Positions 8,176 to 17,278 of a stretch of DNA of 34,054 bases are shown here, piece by piece (position 1 is the first letter of the stretch; every line of letters begins with the position of its first letter). The stretch lies in NCBI RefSeq assembly GCF_018917865.1, contig NZ_JAHLPM010000026.1:1-34054 (forward strand), written 5' to 3'. The notes under the pieces are model-generated. The model saw only the letters and a list, made by a program, of their open reading frames with translations, was not told where the DNA came from and ran no database searches. The DNA is from Tissierella simiarum. GTDB lineage: Bacteria; Bacillota; Clostridia; Tissierellales; Tissierellaceae. The position numbers and the translations under genes are program-made.

Positions 8176-8757
8176 TTGGTAACCAAAATAGAAAGGAACA
8201 AAAAGGAGAAAGAAAATTCGCTTTATACTGCTGCCTATGATTTGTTTACTACAAAGGGAATAAATGAAACAGCCATAAGTGATATTGTAAAAAAAGCAGG
8301 AGTTGCTAAAGGTACTTTTTATCTATACTTTAAAGATAAATACGATATCTTGGATAAAATCATATTAAATAAAAGCAGTCATGTTTTAAGTGAAGCTATT
8401 AAAGAAACCAACGAAAAAAGCTTTGAAGTATTTGAAGATAAATTAACATACTTTATAGACTATATAATTGAGTATTTGAAGAGTGATAGATTACTTTTAA
8501 AGCTTATTTATAAAAACTTGTCCTGGGGAGTTTTTAGAAGAGCTTATAAAGATTATAAAGAAATACAAGAAATTTATACCATGTTTGAAAAAGGATATGA
8601 AGGCTCAGATGTTACAAGGGAACATATGGAGAAAATACTGTTTATGGTTTTAGAATTAACAGGATCTGTGTGTTATAGTTCAATAATCTACAATGAACCC
8701 GAATCAATAGATGAAATGAAGCCTATCCTTTTTGAAACTATCTTGAAAATAATTTAG
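8176..8757 (+). CDS. TetR/AcrR family transcriptional regulator
   Basis: Predicted autorepressor of the export cassette, 193 aa. The N-terminal helix-turn-helix (about 8-55) shows the family pattern AAYDLFTTKGINETAISDIV and AGVAKGTFYLYFKDKYDIL. The rest is a helical ligand and dimerisation domain that does not reveal its inducer. I choose the TTG start at 8176, eight bases after GGAGGTG. The in-frame ATG at 8119 lies upstream of the -10 box and cannot be on the transcript from the promoter at 8099-8127. The two TGACC-N3-GGTCA palindromes flanking that promoter make self-repression very likely. mmpL follows after 10 bases, with its ribosome binding site overlapping this stop codon. No second TetR gene is nearby, so this protein is the natural controller of all three genes. 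Confidence 0.92.
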   Translation: MVTKIERNKKEKENSLYTAAYDLFTTKGINETAISDIVKKAGVAKGTFYLYFKDKYDILDKIILNKSSHVLSEAIKETNEKSFEVFEDKLTYFIDYIIEYLKSDRLLLKLIYKNLSWGVFRRAYKDYKEIQEIYTMFEKGYEGSDVTREHMEKILFMVLELTGSVCYSSIIYNEPESIDEMKPILFETILKII

Positions 8758-8767
8758 GAGTGATAAC

Positions 8768-10876
8768 ATGAACAAGTTTGGTCTATTTATAGCAAAACAT
8801 AGGAGGTTAGTATTAATATTTGCAACAATCCTATTAGTTCCCTCTTTATTTGGAGCAGTAAAAACTAAAATAAATTATGATATCCTTACCTATCTGCCAA
8901 AGAGTTTGGATTCCGTAAAGGGGCAGGAAATATTAAATGATGTTTTTAATAGTTCTGCTAAAGGTATGTTGGTTATCGAAAATATGGAGTCAAAAGATGT
9001 AGTAAAAGTTAAAGAAAAAATAAAAGGAATAGAAGGAGTAGAAAATGTAGTTTGGATAGACGATTTCGTTGATATTACTATACCAAAAGAAATCTTTCCC
9101 AATGAAGTAAAGGAAATGTTTTTTAGGGAAAATTCTACTTTGGTAATGATTCAATTTAGTAATGAATCTTCATCTCCAATTACACAGGAAGCAATAGACA
9201 ATATAAGGAAAACACTAGATAAACAATGTTTTCTAAGTGGGATGTCAGCGGTTTTAAAAGACACAGTAGATTTAGCTGACAAACAAACACCAATTTACGT
9301 AGCTTTGGCTGTAGCATTAGCAGTAGTAGTTCTGATGTTAACCTTAGAATCTACTATAGTTCCTTTTATAATACTTTTAAGTATAGGCTATGCCATACTG
9401 TATAACTTTGGAACCAATATATTCTTTAAGGAAATTTCTTATATAACTAAATCTTTAGCGGCGGTACTACAGCTTGGGGTAACTATGGATTATTCCATAT
9501 TCTTACTTCACAGATATGAAGAAGAATGTTCAAATATAGATGATAAAAATCAAGCTATGGCTAAAGCTATAGCAAAAACAGCTTCTTCTATAGTGGGAAG
9601 TTCGTTAACTACTATAGCAGGATTTTTAGCAATAGCTGTAATGGAATTGACTATTGGAAAAGATATTGGATTTGTAATGGCAAAAGGCGTTGTATTTGGA
9701 GTATTATCAGTACTTACAATACTGCCAGCCTTAATATTAACCTTTGACAAATTGATTAACCGTTTCAATCATGGAACTATATTACCTGAATTTAATGGGT
9801 TATCAAAGCTAGTGACAAAACATTATAAAGCATTTATTATAGTATCTATTTTTATATTTGCAGTAGCTTTTTATGGTGAAAGAAACAATGAAATATACTA
9901 TAACCTAGATGAATCCTTACCTAAGGATATGGATTCAATAGTAGCTTTAAAAAAGTTAAAAGATGATTATAATATGATGACTACTCATATGGTAATTTTA
10001 TCTAAAGATGTACCTGCTTATAAGGTAAAATCTATGATAGAAGAAATTAATAAGGTAGAAGGGGTAGAGAACATATTATCTTATGAAAAATTAATAGGAC
10101 CTAGTATACCAGAGGACTTTTTACCAGCTGCACTAAAAGATAAGTTTCAAAAAGGAGATTATAAACAAATATTGGTAAACTCCAAATTTAAAGCTGCTAC
10201 AGAAGAAGAAAATGCTCAAATAGAAAATATAGAAAAAATAGTTAAGAAATACGATAAAAAAGCTATAGTTACAGGTGAAGGAGTACTTACTAAAGACCTA
10301 GTTGGTATAGCAGATGAGGACTTTAAAAGAGTTAATACTATATCTACTATAGCTGTATTTGTCATAATAATGTTAGTATTTACTTCTATATCTATTCCTG
10401 TATTTTTAATACTTTTGATTATGTTAGCTATATTTATAAATATGAGTATCCCTTATTATTTAAACCATGCTATACCTTTTATAGCCTCAATTGTAATAGG
10501 GTCTATTCAATTAGGAGCTACAGTTGATTATGCTATATTATTGACTACTAGATTTAGAGAAGAGATAAAGAAAGGTCATGAAAAATTCGAAGCTATGGAA
10601 ATAGCCGTAAAAGAATCTTCCAAATCCATTGTAACTAGTGGACTAACTTTCTTCGCATCTACTGTAGGAGTTGCTGTAATTTCAGAAATAGAAATAATAA
10701 AGAGTTTAAGTACAATGATAGCCAGAGGTGCCCTTATAAGTACAGCAGTAATACTATTTGTACTACCAGGAGTATTGATAGCAGGAGAAAGTTTAATAAG
10801 ATCTACATCTAAAAACTGGGCTAATAATAATCAACAAAAGAGTGAGAAAGGAAGGATTATATATGAAAACAAATAA
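8768..10876 (+). CDS. MmpL/RND family transporter (HAE3-like)
   Basis: Proton-driven membrane exporter of lipids, amphiphiles or drugs, 702 aa, with two halves of the MMPL fold. TM1 is at about 13-30, followed by an extracellular domain, TM2-6 at about 173-328, TM7 at about 353-370, a second extracellular domain, and TM8-12 at about 520-670. Each half keeps the membrane-embedded acidic residue of the proton relay: D241 in GVTMDYSIFLLHRY and D587 in GATVDYAILLTTRF, each followed by Tyr as in mycobacterial MmpL proteins. ESSKSIVTSGLTFFAST is also characteristic. The short extracellular loops suit the HAE3/YdfJ type of Gram-positive bacteria. Substrate unknown. The gene starts directly after tetR and its end overlaps the heptad-repeat gene by 14 bases, so the two products are probably made together. 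Confidence 0.9.
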   Translation: MNKFGLFIAKHRRLVLIFATILLVPSLFGAVKTKINYDILTYLPKSLDSVKGQEILNDVFNSSAKGMLVIENMESKDVVKVKEKIKGIEGVENVVWIDDFVDITIPKEIFPNEVKEMFFRENSTLVMIQFSNESSSPITQEAIDNIRKTLDKQCFLSGMSAVLKDTVDLADKQTPIYVALAVALAVVVLMLTLESTIVPFIILLSIGYAILYNFGTNIFFKEISYITKSLAAVLQLGVTMDYSIFLLHRYEEECSNIDDKNQAMAKAIAKTASSIVGSSLTTIAGFLAIAVMELTIGKDIGFVMAKGVVFGVLSVLTILPALILTFDKLINRFNHGTILPEFNGLSKLVTKHYKAFIIVSIFIFAVAFYGERNNEIYYNLDESLPKDMDSIVALKKLKDDYNMMTTHMVILSKDVPAYKVKSMIEEINKVEGVENILSYEKLIGPSIPEDFLPAALKDKFQKGDYKQILVNSKFKAATEEENAQIENIEKIVKKYDKKAIVTGEGVLTKDLVGIADEDFKRVNTISTIAVFVIIMLVFTSISIPVFLILLIMLAIFINMSIPYYLNHAIPFIASIVIGSIQLGATVDYAILLTTRFREEIKKGHEKFEAMEIAVKESSKSIVTSGLTFFASTVGVAVISEIEIIKSLSTMIARGALISTAVILFVLPGVLIAGESLIRSTSKNWANNNQQKSEKGRIIYENK

Positions 10877-13040
10877 AAAAATATCTATAGCATTAAGTAT
10901 TGCTATGTTAACAACAATGATACCAGTAAATTTTGTATCAGCAGATAATATGGTTACAAAAGAAGAAACAGTTTATGTAAATTTAGATAATGGTGGGAAT
11001 CCAGAAGAGATAATATCTAGTATTTGGATACACTCGGGAAGTCCCTTAGGGAAAGTAGAGGACAAAAGTACATTAAAGGAAGTAGTTAATGTAAAAGGTG
11101 AGGAAAAACCAACAATAAAAGATGATAAAATTCTTTGGGAAACAGATAAAAATGATATATTTTATCAAGGGAAAACGGATAAGGAGTTACCTATTAAAGT
11201 AGATATTAAATACTTTCTAGAGGGAGAGGAAGTATTACCAGAAGAAATAGTAGGGAAGTCTGGGAAGATTAAAATAGTTATAAATGTAGTTAATAAAGAT
11301 AAGAAAACTATAACATTAAAGAATGGTGAAAATAAAGGAGCATATACCCCTTATATGGTGGCTACATTAGTAAATTTACCAATAGATAAATTTACTAATA
11401 TTGAAACCAATACAGGAAAAATAGTATCTGATGGAAGTAATAAAGCCATTACTTTTGTTACATTACCTGGTTTTGATGAAAGTTTAGGCTTAAATAAAAA
11501 ATTAGTAGATTTACCTAATACTTTAGAAATCAATGCAGATGTAGTAGATTTTCAAATGAAACCTATTATGATTACAGCATTATCACAAATACCAGAGATC
11601 AATGAATTAGATGATGTAGGAGATGTAGGTGAATTAATAGAAGGTATAGATAAAATGAAAGAAGCTTCAGAAAAATTAACGGAAGCTACAGATAAGTTGT
11701 TTAATGGACAGGTAGAGTTAGAAAAAGGAATAAGCGAATTGACTACAGGAATAGATGGAATAAATACAGGAGCCAATTCCTTAAAGGAAGGATCATTAAA
11801 ATTAAAAGAAGGAATAAATACTACTTATGAAGGAAGTAAAAAAATAGACGAAGGCGTAAATGTACTTTCTAAAAGTGCAGGACAGTTGGGAGAAGGCTTT
11901 ATTAATATTAGTCAGGGAGCAGTAGAATTTGGAAATAAATCTTTAGAATTCTCTAAAGGAGCCATGGAAATGGCTAAAGGAGTAGAAAAAATTCCAGAAA
12001 CTACTGAAACATTAGGTGGTGGAATAGATGAACTAATAAAAGGAACAGAAACATTAAAAAGTGGTCAAGATAGTTTAACACAAGGATTAGATAAGAGTTT
12101 ACAAGCATTAGGACAGATAAAAAAAGGAAAAGAAAAAGAATCTAAAGTAATAGATATGCTTTTAAAAGGAGTAAATGGATTGGAAACAATAGCTGAAGCT
12201 ATAGGAAAAGTTCCTGGAGTAGACAGTTTATCTAACAAATTGATGGGAGGATTGGAAAGTCAAAAAATAGCTTTAGAAGGATTAAAGAATTCAAGTAATG
12301 AACTGGTACTAGCATTAAACCAAGTTGAAGCAGGATTAAAGGAAGCAGAAGAAGCCTCAAAAGAATTATCTAAAGGTATAGATAATATGAATAATGGACA
12401 AGTAAAAATAAGTAGTGGATTAAAACAATTAAATGAAGGAACAAAAGGGTTAAAAGATGTATCAGATCAATTAATGGCAGGTAGCGAGGGCTTAAAGGAT
12501 GGAGCTGATAAACTTAATGAAAGTGCAATTAAAGCTAAAGAAGGAGCAGATGGATTCAGTAATGGGACTAAAGAATTAACTCAAGGGACTAATGAATTAA
12601 CCAATGGGTTAGGCGAGCTAAAAAAGGGATCAGAGTCTTTATATAGTGGAATTGATGAATTGTCTAAAGGAACAGGAGAATTATCAAAGGGTGGAAATAA
12701 GTTGAATGAAGGTAGTCATAAACTTATAGAAGGTTCTAAAGAATTAAATGAAGGTATGAATACTTTCCATCAAGAGGCAGTAGTAAAAATGAGTGAAGAA
12801 TTAAGTGGAAGTAATGTAGATGTGAATAATTTATTGGAAACTAAAGATAGTTTAATAGAACTGTCAAAGGAAAATAAAAGCTTCTCAGGTATAAGTGAAG
12901 ATATGGAGGGAAGTGTAAAATTCATTATGAAGACTGAAGAAATAAAAGGTGAAGAAAAGCAAGAAAAATTAGAAGTAAAAGTTGAACAGAAAGAAGAAAA
13001 AGGATTTATAGCTTGGTTAAAAGGAATCTTCAAGAAATAG
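10863..13040 (+). CDS. Secreted Leu/Gly heptad-repeat protein coupled to the MmpL transporter
   Basis: 725 aa, exported by a signal peptide (basic MKTNKK, hydrophobic core, cleavage near NFVSA at about 28). A mixed domain follows at about 29-250. From about 254 to 632 runs a repeat with Leu and Gly at fixed places in seven-residue units, for example LEKGISELTTGI and LTQGTNELTNGLGELKKG. The repeat is interrupted at about 425-485 by a non-repeat stretch containing VPGVD, so two rod-like arms could fold back as a hairpin. The C-terminus is charged and ends in the amphipathic FIAWLKGIFKK; no LPXTG anchor or closing membrane helix is seen. Similar heptads occur in YhgE/Pip-type proteins, but their flanking membrane domains are absent here. 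The start at 10863 follows GAAAGGAAGG inside mmpL. Likely an extracellular partner or adaptor of the transporter; function not established. Confidence 0.8.
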   Translation: MKTNKKISIALSIAMLTTMIPVNFVSADNMVTKEETVYVNLDNGGNPEEIISSIWIHSGSPLGKVEDKSTLKEVVNVKGEEKPTIKDDKILWETDKNDIFYQGKTDKELPIKVDIKYFLEGEEVLPEEIVGKSGKIKIVINVVNKDKKTITLKNGENKGAYTPYMVATLVNLPIDKFTNIETNTGKIVSDGSNKAITFVTLPGFDESLGLNKKLVDLPNTLEINADVVDFQMKPIMITALSQIPEINELDDVGDVGELIEGIDKMKEASEKLTEATDKLFNGQVELEKGISELTTGIDGINTGANSLKEGSLKLKEGINTTYEGSKKIDEGVNVLSKSAGQLGEGFINISQGAVEFGNKSLEFSKGAMEMAKGVEKIPETTETLGGGIDELIKGTETLKSGQDSLTQGLDKSLQALGQIKKGKEKESKVIDMLLKGVNGLETIAEAIGKVPGVDSLSNKLMGGLESQKIALEGLKNSSNELVLALNQVEAGLKEAEEASKELSKGIDNMNNGQVKISSGLKQLNEGTKGLKDVSDQLMAGSEGLKDGADKLNESAIKAKEGADGFSNGTKELTQGTNELTNGLGELKKGSESLYSGIDELSKGTGELSKGGNKLNEGSHKLIEGSKELNEGMNTFHQEAVVKMSEELSGSNVDVNNLLETKDSLIELSKENKSFSGISEDMEGSVKFIMKTEEIKGEEKQEKLEVKVEQKEEKGFIAWLKGIFKK

Positions 13041-13063
13041 AATAAAATAGGAAGTTCTAGCTT

Positions 13064-13093
13064 TAGAACACCACCAATATTGGTGGTGTTCTA
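13064..13093. terminator. Bidirectional terminator between the export cassette and the germination operon
   Basis: Perfect palindrome, 15 bases per arm: TAGAACACCACCAAT at 13064-13078 and its complement at 13079-13093. It forms a stem of 12 or more pairs around AATATT, with TTATTTG after it and TAAAG on the other side. It lies between convergent genes. Confidence 0.8.
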
Positions 13094-13120
13094 TTATTTG
13101 ATATTGATAGGAAAAAACTA

Positions 13121-14215
13121 CTAAGATTCCACTTTTAGATTACCAGACCAAATCCTTATTCTTGCAGTAATTAAAGCAATTAAGGGAAGGACTATCTGAA
13201 AAGGTAATGCATAATATTCATATATCTCTAGCCATTCAAACATTTCCATTGTACTGCTATAAATAATAATTGATAGATTTATCATTAAAAAACTTATTGG
13301 AGCACAAATCTGTTTATAATCGGGAAGTTTAAATAGTTTTGAAACTCCAATACTTGTTGTCAGTAAACATACACTTATTTTCGCAAATCCAGATAGCATA
13401 AATACTATAGAAATAATGATCTCTATACGCTGAATGAATTCACCTATATTTATTAAAGAGACGGAGTAATACGCTGGAAAATAAATTTGAGATAGATTCG
13501 GAATACCTAGAACTAAGATGTTTCTTATATATACAATAAGAATAATAGCACTACTTATGACTAAAGATAATAAATATATTTTAAAGGCACTGTTTTTTGA
13601 TTTTAAGGAATCAAAGAGGAATGTAAATATGACTATTTCTCCAAGAGGAAAAAAGAAAATGGAGAAAGCATTGCTTATAACTGGTTTCCATCCATTATAT
13701 AATATAGGCTGTAAATTAGAAAAATTAAACTTTGTCCCAGATAATAAAATTGTTACCATAAGTACAAATAAGATAAATGGAAGAAAAAATTCTGTCCATC
13801 TTCCCAACACTTCAGTACCGCTTTTAACCATATAAATAGACAATATTCCTAAAAATAATGCTACAAAGAATTGAGGGGTTTCAGGAAAAGAAACTACTTG
13901 GACAAATTCAGTTATATTTCTTATAACCAAAGATCCCAAGTGAAAAAAATAGAAAGTATATATTAAGATAGTTATTTTTCCAACTACTTTTCCAAAAACT
14001 TTCTCAAATATGTCAAACAAGTTTTTATTAGGAAAAAGGCGAAGAAGTCTTCCGTAAATGAAAATCAAAGGTAAAGACATAATCAAGGCTACTAAAATTG
14101 CAATCCAAGCATCTTGCTTAATTTTATGTTGTCCGCCTACTACGAAAGTGGTGCCTACTATAAACATGACTATCATAGATATATATTGTCTCGTTGAAAT
14201 TATTTCTTTATTCAT
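13121..14215 (-). CDS. Spore germinant receptor B subunit (GerAB/GerKB family permease)
   Basis: Integral inner-spore-membrane subunit that in this family binds or gates the germinant; it belongs to the APC superfamily. 364 aa, about ten membrane segments, beginning with IISTRQYISMIVMFIVGTTF, the typical N-terminal region (family member YndE looks alike). Conserved features include the GGQHKIKQDAWIA loop, the LFPNKNLFDIFEKVFGK amphipathic stretch and PETPQFFVALFLG. It is the last gene of the operon, 35 bases after the small gene, with ribosome binding site AGGAGTG. The germinant cannot be inferred; in clostridia these receptors usually answer amino acids. Confidence 0.92.
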   Translation of the reverse strand: MNKEIISTRQYISMIVMFIVGTTFVVGGQHKIKQDAWIAILVALIMSLPLIFIYGRLLRLFPNKNLFDIFEKVFGKVVGKITILIYTFYFFHLGSLVIRNITEFVQVVSFPETPQFFVALFLGILSIYMVKSGTEVLGRWTEFFLPFILFVLMVTILLSGTKFNFSNLQPILYNGWKPVISNAFSIFFFPLGEIVIFTFLFDSLKSKNSAFKIYLLSLVISSAIILIVYIRNILVLGIPNLSQIYFPAYYSVSLINIGEFIQRIEIIISIVFMLSGFAKISVCLLTTSIGVSKLFKLPDYKQICAPISFLMINLSIIIYSSTMEMFEWLEIYEYYALPFQIVLPLIALITARIRIWSGNLKVES

Positions 14216-14250
14216 TAAACTTTCACTCCTAATACTAAATATAATATAAA

Positions 14251-14466
14251 TTATAATTGGAATATTGATGTAATTACATCTTTTATAATTAATGCAGGAC
14301 TCGGAATTCTTACACCAACACCTATTAATATAATGATAGTATAAGAAAATAGAGTCATTATTAAATATATCCAGAATAGTTTCCGTTGCTTATTTTTATA
14401 GATTGGAATAAGATCAATAAATATAAAAGTAAGATAAAATAGTGAATAAAATATAATTATAGCCAT
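14251..14466 (-). CDS. Small two-helix membrane protein of the germination operon (D-subunit-like)
   Basis: 71 aa with two predicted membrane segments (about 1-18 and 29-52) joined by a basic loop containing YKNKQRKLF. It starts two bases after the gerC stop; its ribosome binding site TAGGTGAT lies within the last gerC codons, so translation is coupled. Some GerA-type operons in Bacillus carry a small two-helix D gene that modulates receptor activity; size, topology and position fit that group. The assignment rests on context and topology, not on a recognised sequence motif. Confidence 0.65.
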   Translation of the reverse strand: MAIIIFYSLFYLTFIFIDLIPIYKNKQRKLFWIYLIMTLFSYTIIILIGVGVRIPSPALIIKDVITSIFQL

Positions 14467-14468
14467 AC

Positions 14469-15626
14469 TTAATCACCTACTTGAATTGGTTTTAGAATAT
14501 GTCCACTACTCTTAATATGTATGTCTGCATCTACATTTATTTTTAATTCCGGGAAGATGCTACCCCATTGTTTTCCGATTTCTTTCCATAAATCAGGCCT
14601 TTTCCTCATAATAGTGTTTCCAAATCCAAAGATATCTGAGTCGAATTCTTGCTGAGCTTGCTTAATGACCCTTTCGATATTTCTTTCCAAATATTTTTCT
14701 GCTTTTTTTCTCAATTCTGCTCTACCTTTTTCATCGATATAATTTTTAGTGGTATCTTCTTCTGCTATGCTTACATCTGTTCTTGTTCGTATATCTATTG
14801 ATAGTTGCCCGTTTGAGTAATTAGGTATTATCTTTGTTTTATTTTTAAATATTTCTAATGTTACAACATGAGGAGACTCTCCTTCTTTGTCGTTTACTAT
14901 TAATAAACCTCCCTTTATTTTGTCTTTAACAAAGAGAAGAAACTTTGTATCTTCAAGAGTTAAAAACCCAGCTAATTTATCCTTTTTAAATACAGCAGTT
15001 CCACCCAATTCAGCAGTTCTCTTTCCTTCATTCAATGTAATTTCAAGGGTAGGAAGTACTGGAGAAATTCCTTGATTAGAGAGATCATTCATGAATTCAT
15101 AAACTTGTACTTCTGGAACCTTTGATAAGCTGTCGTTTGCCAAAAGCATATAATCCATCTCAAAAGAACGTATTTCTGTTGATATACTTTGTTGAGACAA
15201 TAACTCCGCTGCTGTTTTTTCTTTGGATACGAATATATTAATAGAGAGTCTAGGTTCTTTATCTCTAGCTATAAAGTCTAAAACTGGCAGGATACCTTCT
15301 TTAGCAACATTTTCACTTAAGATAAAAGTTGTTGCATGACTCCAATATAGTTTTTTAGCCGAAATTTTTATCATATTTCTAATAGCATCTAGTATTGTAT
15401 CTCCATCTGATTGAATTCTTTGAGAATTAAATCTACCTCCTACCTGAGTTGATTTTAAGTCAATTACTTCCGCGGTAAGTTCAAACTTATTATCTTTTTC
15501 GTTTTTATCAATAGCCACACCAGAAACTATAGCTAATTTCTCAACCTCATTATAGTTCCAACAACCTGTAAGTAGAAATGTACTTGTAATTATAATAACG
15601 AAAAGTAGGATAAAAGATTTATTCAT
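14469..15626 (-). CDS. Spore germinant receptor C subunit, Ger(x)C lipoprotein
   Basis: Lipoprotein subunit of the receptor, 385 aa, held at the outer face of the inner spore membrane. Signal peptide with lipobox LLTGC (lipidated C22) followed by WNYNEVEKLAIVSGVAIDK, the standard opening of Ger(x)C proteins (C-W-[ND]-x-x-E-[IV]). The remainder is the three-part Ger(x)C fold. LYWSHATTFILSE and the C-terminal FGFGNTIMRKRPDLWK are readily recognised; the latter is usual for the helical end domain. ATG overlaps the gerA stop (ATGA) with AAGGGGG upstream. Confidence 0.93.
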   Translation of the reverse strand: MNKSFILLFVIIITSTFLLTGCWNYNEVEKLAIVSGVAIDKNEKDNKFELTAEVIDLKSTQVGGRFNSQRIQSDGDTILDAIRNMIKISAKKLYWSHATTFILSENVAKEGILPVLDFIARDKEPRLSINIFVSKEKTAAELLSQQSISTEIRSFEMDYMLLANDSLSKVPEVQVYEFMNDLSNQGISPVLPTLEITLNEGKRTAELGGTAVFKKDKLAGFLTLEDTKFLLFVKDKIKGGLLIVNDKEGESPHVVTLEIFKNKTKIIPNYSNGQLSIDIRTRTDVSIAEEDTTKNYIDEKGRAELRKKAEKYLERNIERVIKQAQQEFDSDIFGFGNTIMRKRPDLWKEIGKQWGSIFPELKINVDADIHIKSSGHILKPIQVGD

Positions 15627-17110
15627 TGTCTTTGCCCCCTTGAAGTTCTTCTAAGATTTTTAGATAGAGAACCAGGTCGGTCTTTCATATACCACCAAGG
15701 TGATCTTATAGTTGTATCCTTTAATTCTTGTAGATGTAATGAGGTTAAATTTGACATATATGGCACGCCAAAAGAACGTATACTAAATAAATGTATTAGA
15801 AGTGCTGACATACCAAAGATATAGCCATATAAACCTAGTAGTGATGAGAGAAACAAGAATATAAATCTCATTGTGACAGAAACACTTTTAATTTTAGGTA
15901 TCATAAGTCCTGTTATTCCTGAAAGACCTACTACAATTACTATAGGGGCACTAACAAGTCTAGCTTCAACAGCAGAGGATCCCAATACCAAAGCTCCTAC
16001 AATACTTAACGCCTGGCCTATATATGAAGGCATTCGTGTTCCTGCTTCTCTTAATATTTCAAAAGTAATCAGTAAGACTATTAGTTCTATCGCTGTAGGA
16101 AAAGGAACACCTTGTCTTGCTGCATATATACTCATAATCAAGGGAGTTGGTATCATTTCTTGATGAAATGCTACTAATGATAAATAGACAGCAGGAATAC
16201 TTATAGATGCAATAAAACCAAATATTCTTAGAACTCTTCCAATAGAAGCGAAATAATAATTTAAATAATAATCTTCATTTGATTGAAAATATTCTATGAA
16301 CAAATAAGGTACTGTCATAACAACAGGTGTACCGTCAAGAACAAGAGCAATACGTCCTTCAAGTAATTTGGCTGCTATAATGTCAGGTCTTTCAGTACTT
16401 CCCGTTGTTTCAAAAGGGGATAATGGAGAATCACTAACAAGTTCATTTATATAATTTACATCTAAAACACCGTCTATAGAGATGCTTTCTAGTCTTTTAT
16501 GTAATTCTTTTAATATTTTTTCATTGGCTAAACCTTCGATATAACATATGCAAGCTTTTGTATTTGTTCTTTCTCCGAGAGTCGTAAATTCAAACTTAAG
16601 ATCACTTGTTCTTAACTTTCTTCTTATTAAAGCTAGGTTTACCATTATACATTCTGTAAAACCTTCTCTTGGACCACGTAATACTCTTTCAACTATAGGT
16701 TCTTCAATAGCCCTTGATTGCCATCCTTTTGTATCTATAATGATGGCTTCTAATGAATTTTCTGCAAAAAGTATAGTATTGCCACTAATAACAGCTTCAA
16801 TCAGTTGATCTATGCTATCTGTTTTTTGAAGATTATTTGAAACTATTACTTGATATTGTAGATATTCAATGAAGTTTGATTTTATTGATGGTATTGAAGT
16901 TTCTACAATAGGTAAGATGATATTCTCATTAATAATCTCATTGTTTACCATTCCTTCAATAAAGAATATACAACATTTAAGGCTGTTATTATGTTGGTTT
17001 TGGAATGATCTGATAATCAATGTATCATCATTATTATTAAATATTTTTTTAATCATTTCTATATTTGAATCAAGGGATTTAGACAGACTATACTCTTTAA
17101 ATTTAGACAT
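15623..17110 (-). CDS. Spore germinant receptor A subunit (GerA/GerKA family)
   Basis: First gene of the operon, 495 aa. The N-terminal soluble part (about 1-285) includes the TKGWQSRAIEEPIVERVLRG motif and RGPREGFTE, hallmarks of GerA A subunits. A C-terminal region of four to five membrane segments follows (about 290-440), starting at the DYYLNYYFASIGRVLRIFGF region. GTPVVMTVPYLFIEYFQSNE is also typical. In the GerA family this subunit, with B and C, forms the receptor; the B. subtilis A subunit has been shown to oligomerise into an ion channel. ATG preceded by AAGGTGAG. A possible forespore promoter lies upstream at 17149-17178. Expression in the forespore is expected for the family. Confidence 0.94.
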   Translation of the reverse strand: MSKFKEYSLSKSLDSNIEMIKKIFNNNDDTLIIRSFQNQHNNSLKCCIFFIEGMVNNEIINENIILPIVETSIPSIKSNFIEYLQYQVIVSNNLQKTDSIDQLIEAVISGNTILFAENSLEAIIIDTKGWQSRAIEEPIVERVLRGPREGFTECIMVNLALIRRKLRTSDLKFEFTTLGERTNTKACICYIEGLANEKILKELHKRLESISIDGVLDVNYINELVSDSPLSPFETTGSTERPDIIAAKLLEGRIALVLDGTPVVMTVPYLFIEYFQSNEDYYLNYYFASIGRVLRIFGFIASISIPAVYLSLVAFHQEMIPTPLIMSIYAARQGVPFPTAIELIVLLITFEILREAGTRMPSYIGQALSIVGALVLGSSAVEARLVSAPIVIVVGLSGITGLMIPKIKSVSVTMRFIFLFLSSLLGLYGYIFGMSALLIHLFSIRSFGVPYMSNLTSLHLQELKDTTIRSPWWYMKDRPGSLSKNLRRTSRGQRQ

Positions 17111-17148
17111 ATTTTATCTCACCTTACGTTAATGATAGTTAATAAAAA

Positions 17149-17178
17149 TAGTGTTAGCAAAAATATATATAATATTCA
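17149..17178 (-). promoter_or_regulatory. Candidate sigma-G (forespore) promoter of the ger operon
   Basis: Minus strand TGAATA (17173-17178), 17 bases, then AACACTA (17149-17155). Compared with the Bacillus sigma-G pattern (TGHATA, 17-18 bases, CATNNTA) the -35 fits fully and the -10 partly. The expected regulator of ger operons is sigma-G, which raises the weight of the match, but AT-rich DNA yields such matches by chance. Confidence 0.4.
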
Positions 17179-17278
17179 TTAATGTAGAAAAGATTATTCT
17201 ATATTGAAAATAGTAGTGTTTTTGTTTTACGTGAATATACTAGGGTATTAAACAAAAAAGAAAAAAGGAGGGTATTCT

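Noticed and set aside
10863-13040. Heptad-repeat gene as a YhgE/Pip membrane protein or an LPXTG surface protein
   Set aside because: It lacks the flanking membrane domains of YhgE and any LPXTG plus hydrophobic tail; only the repeat region is shared.
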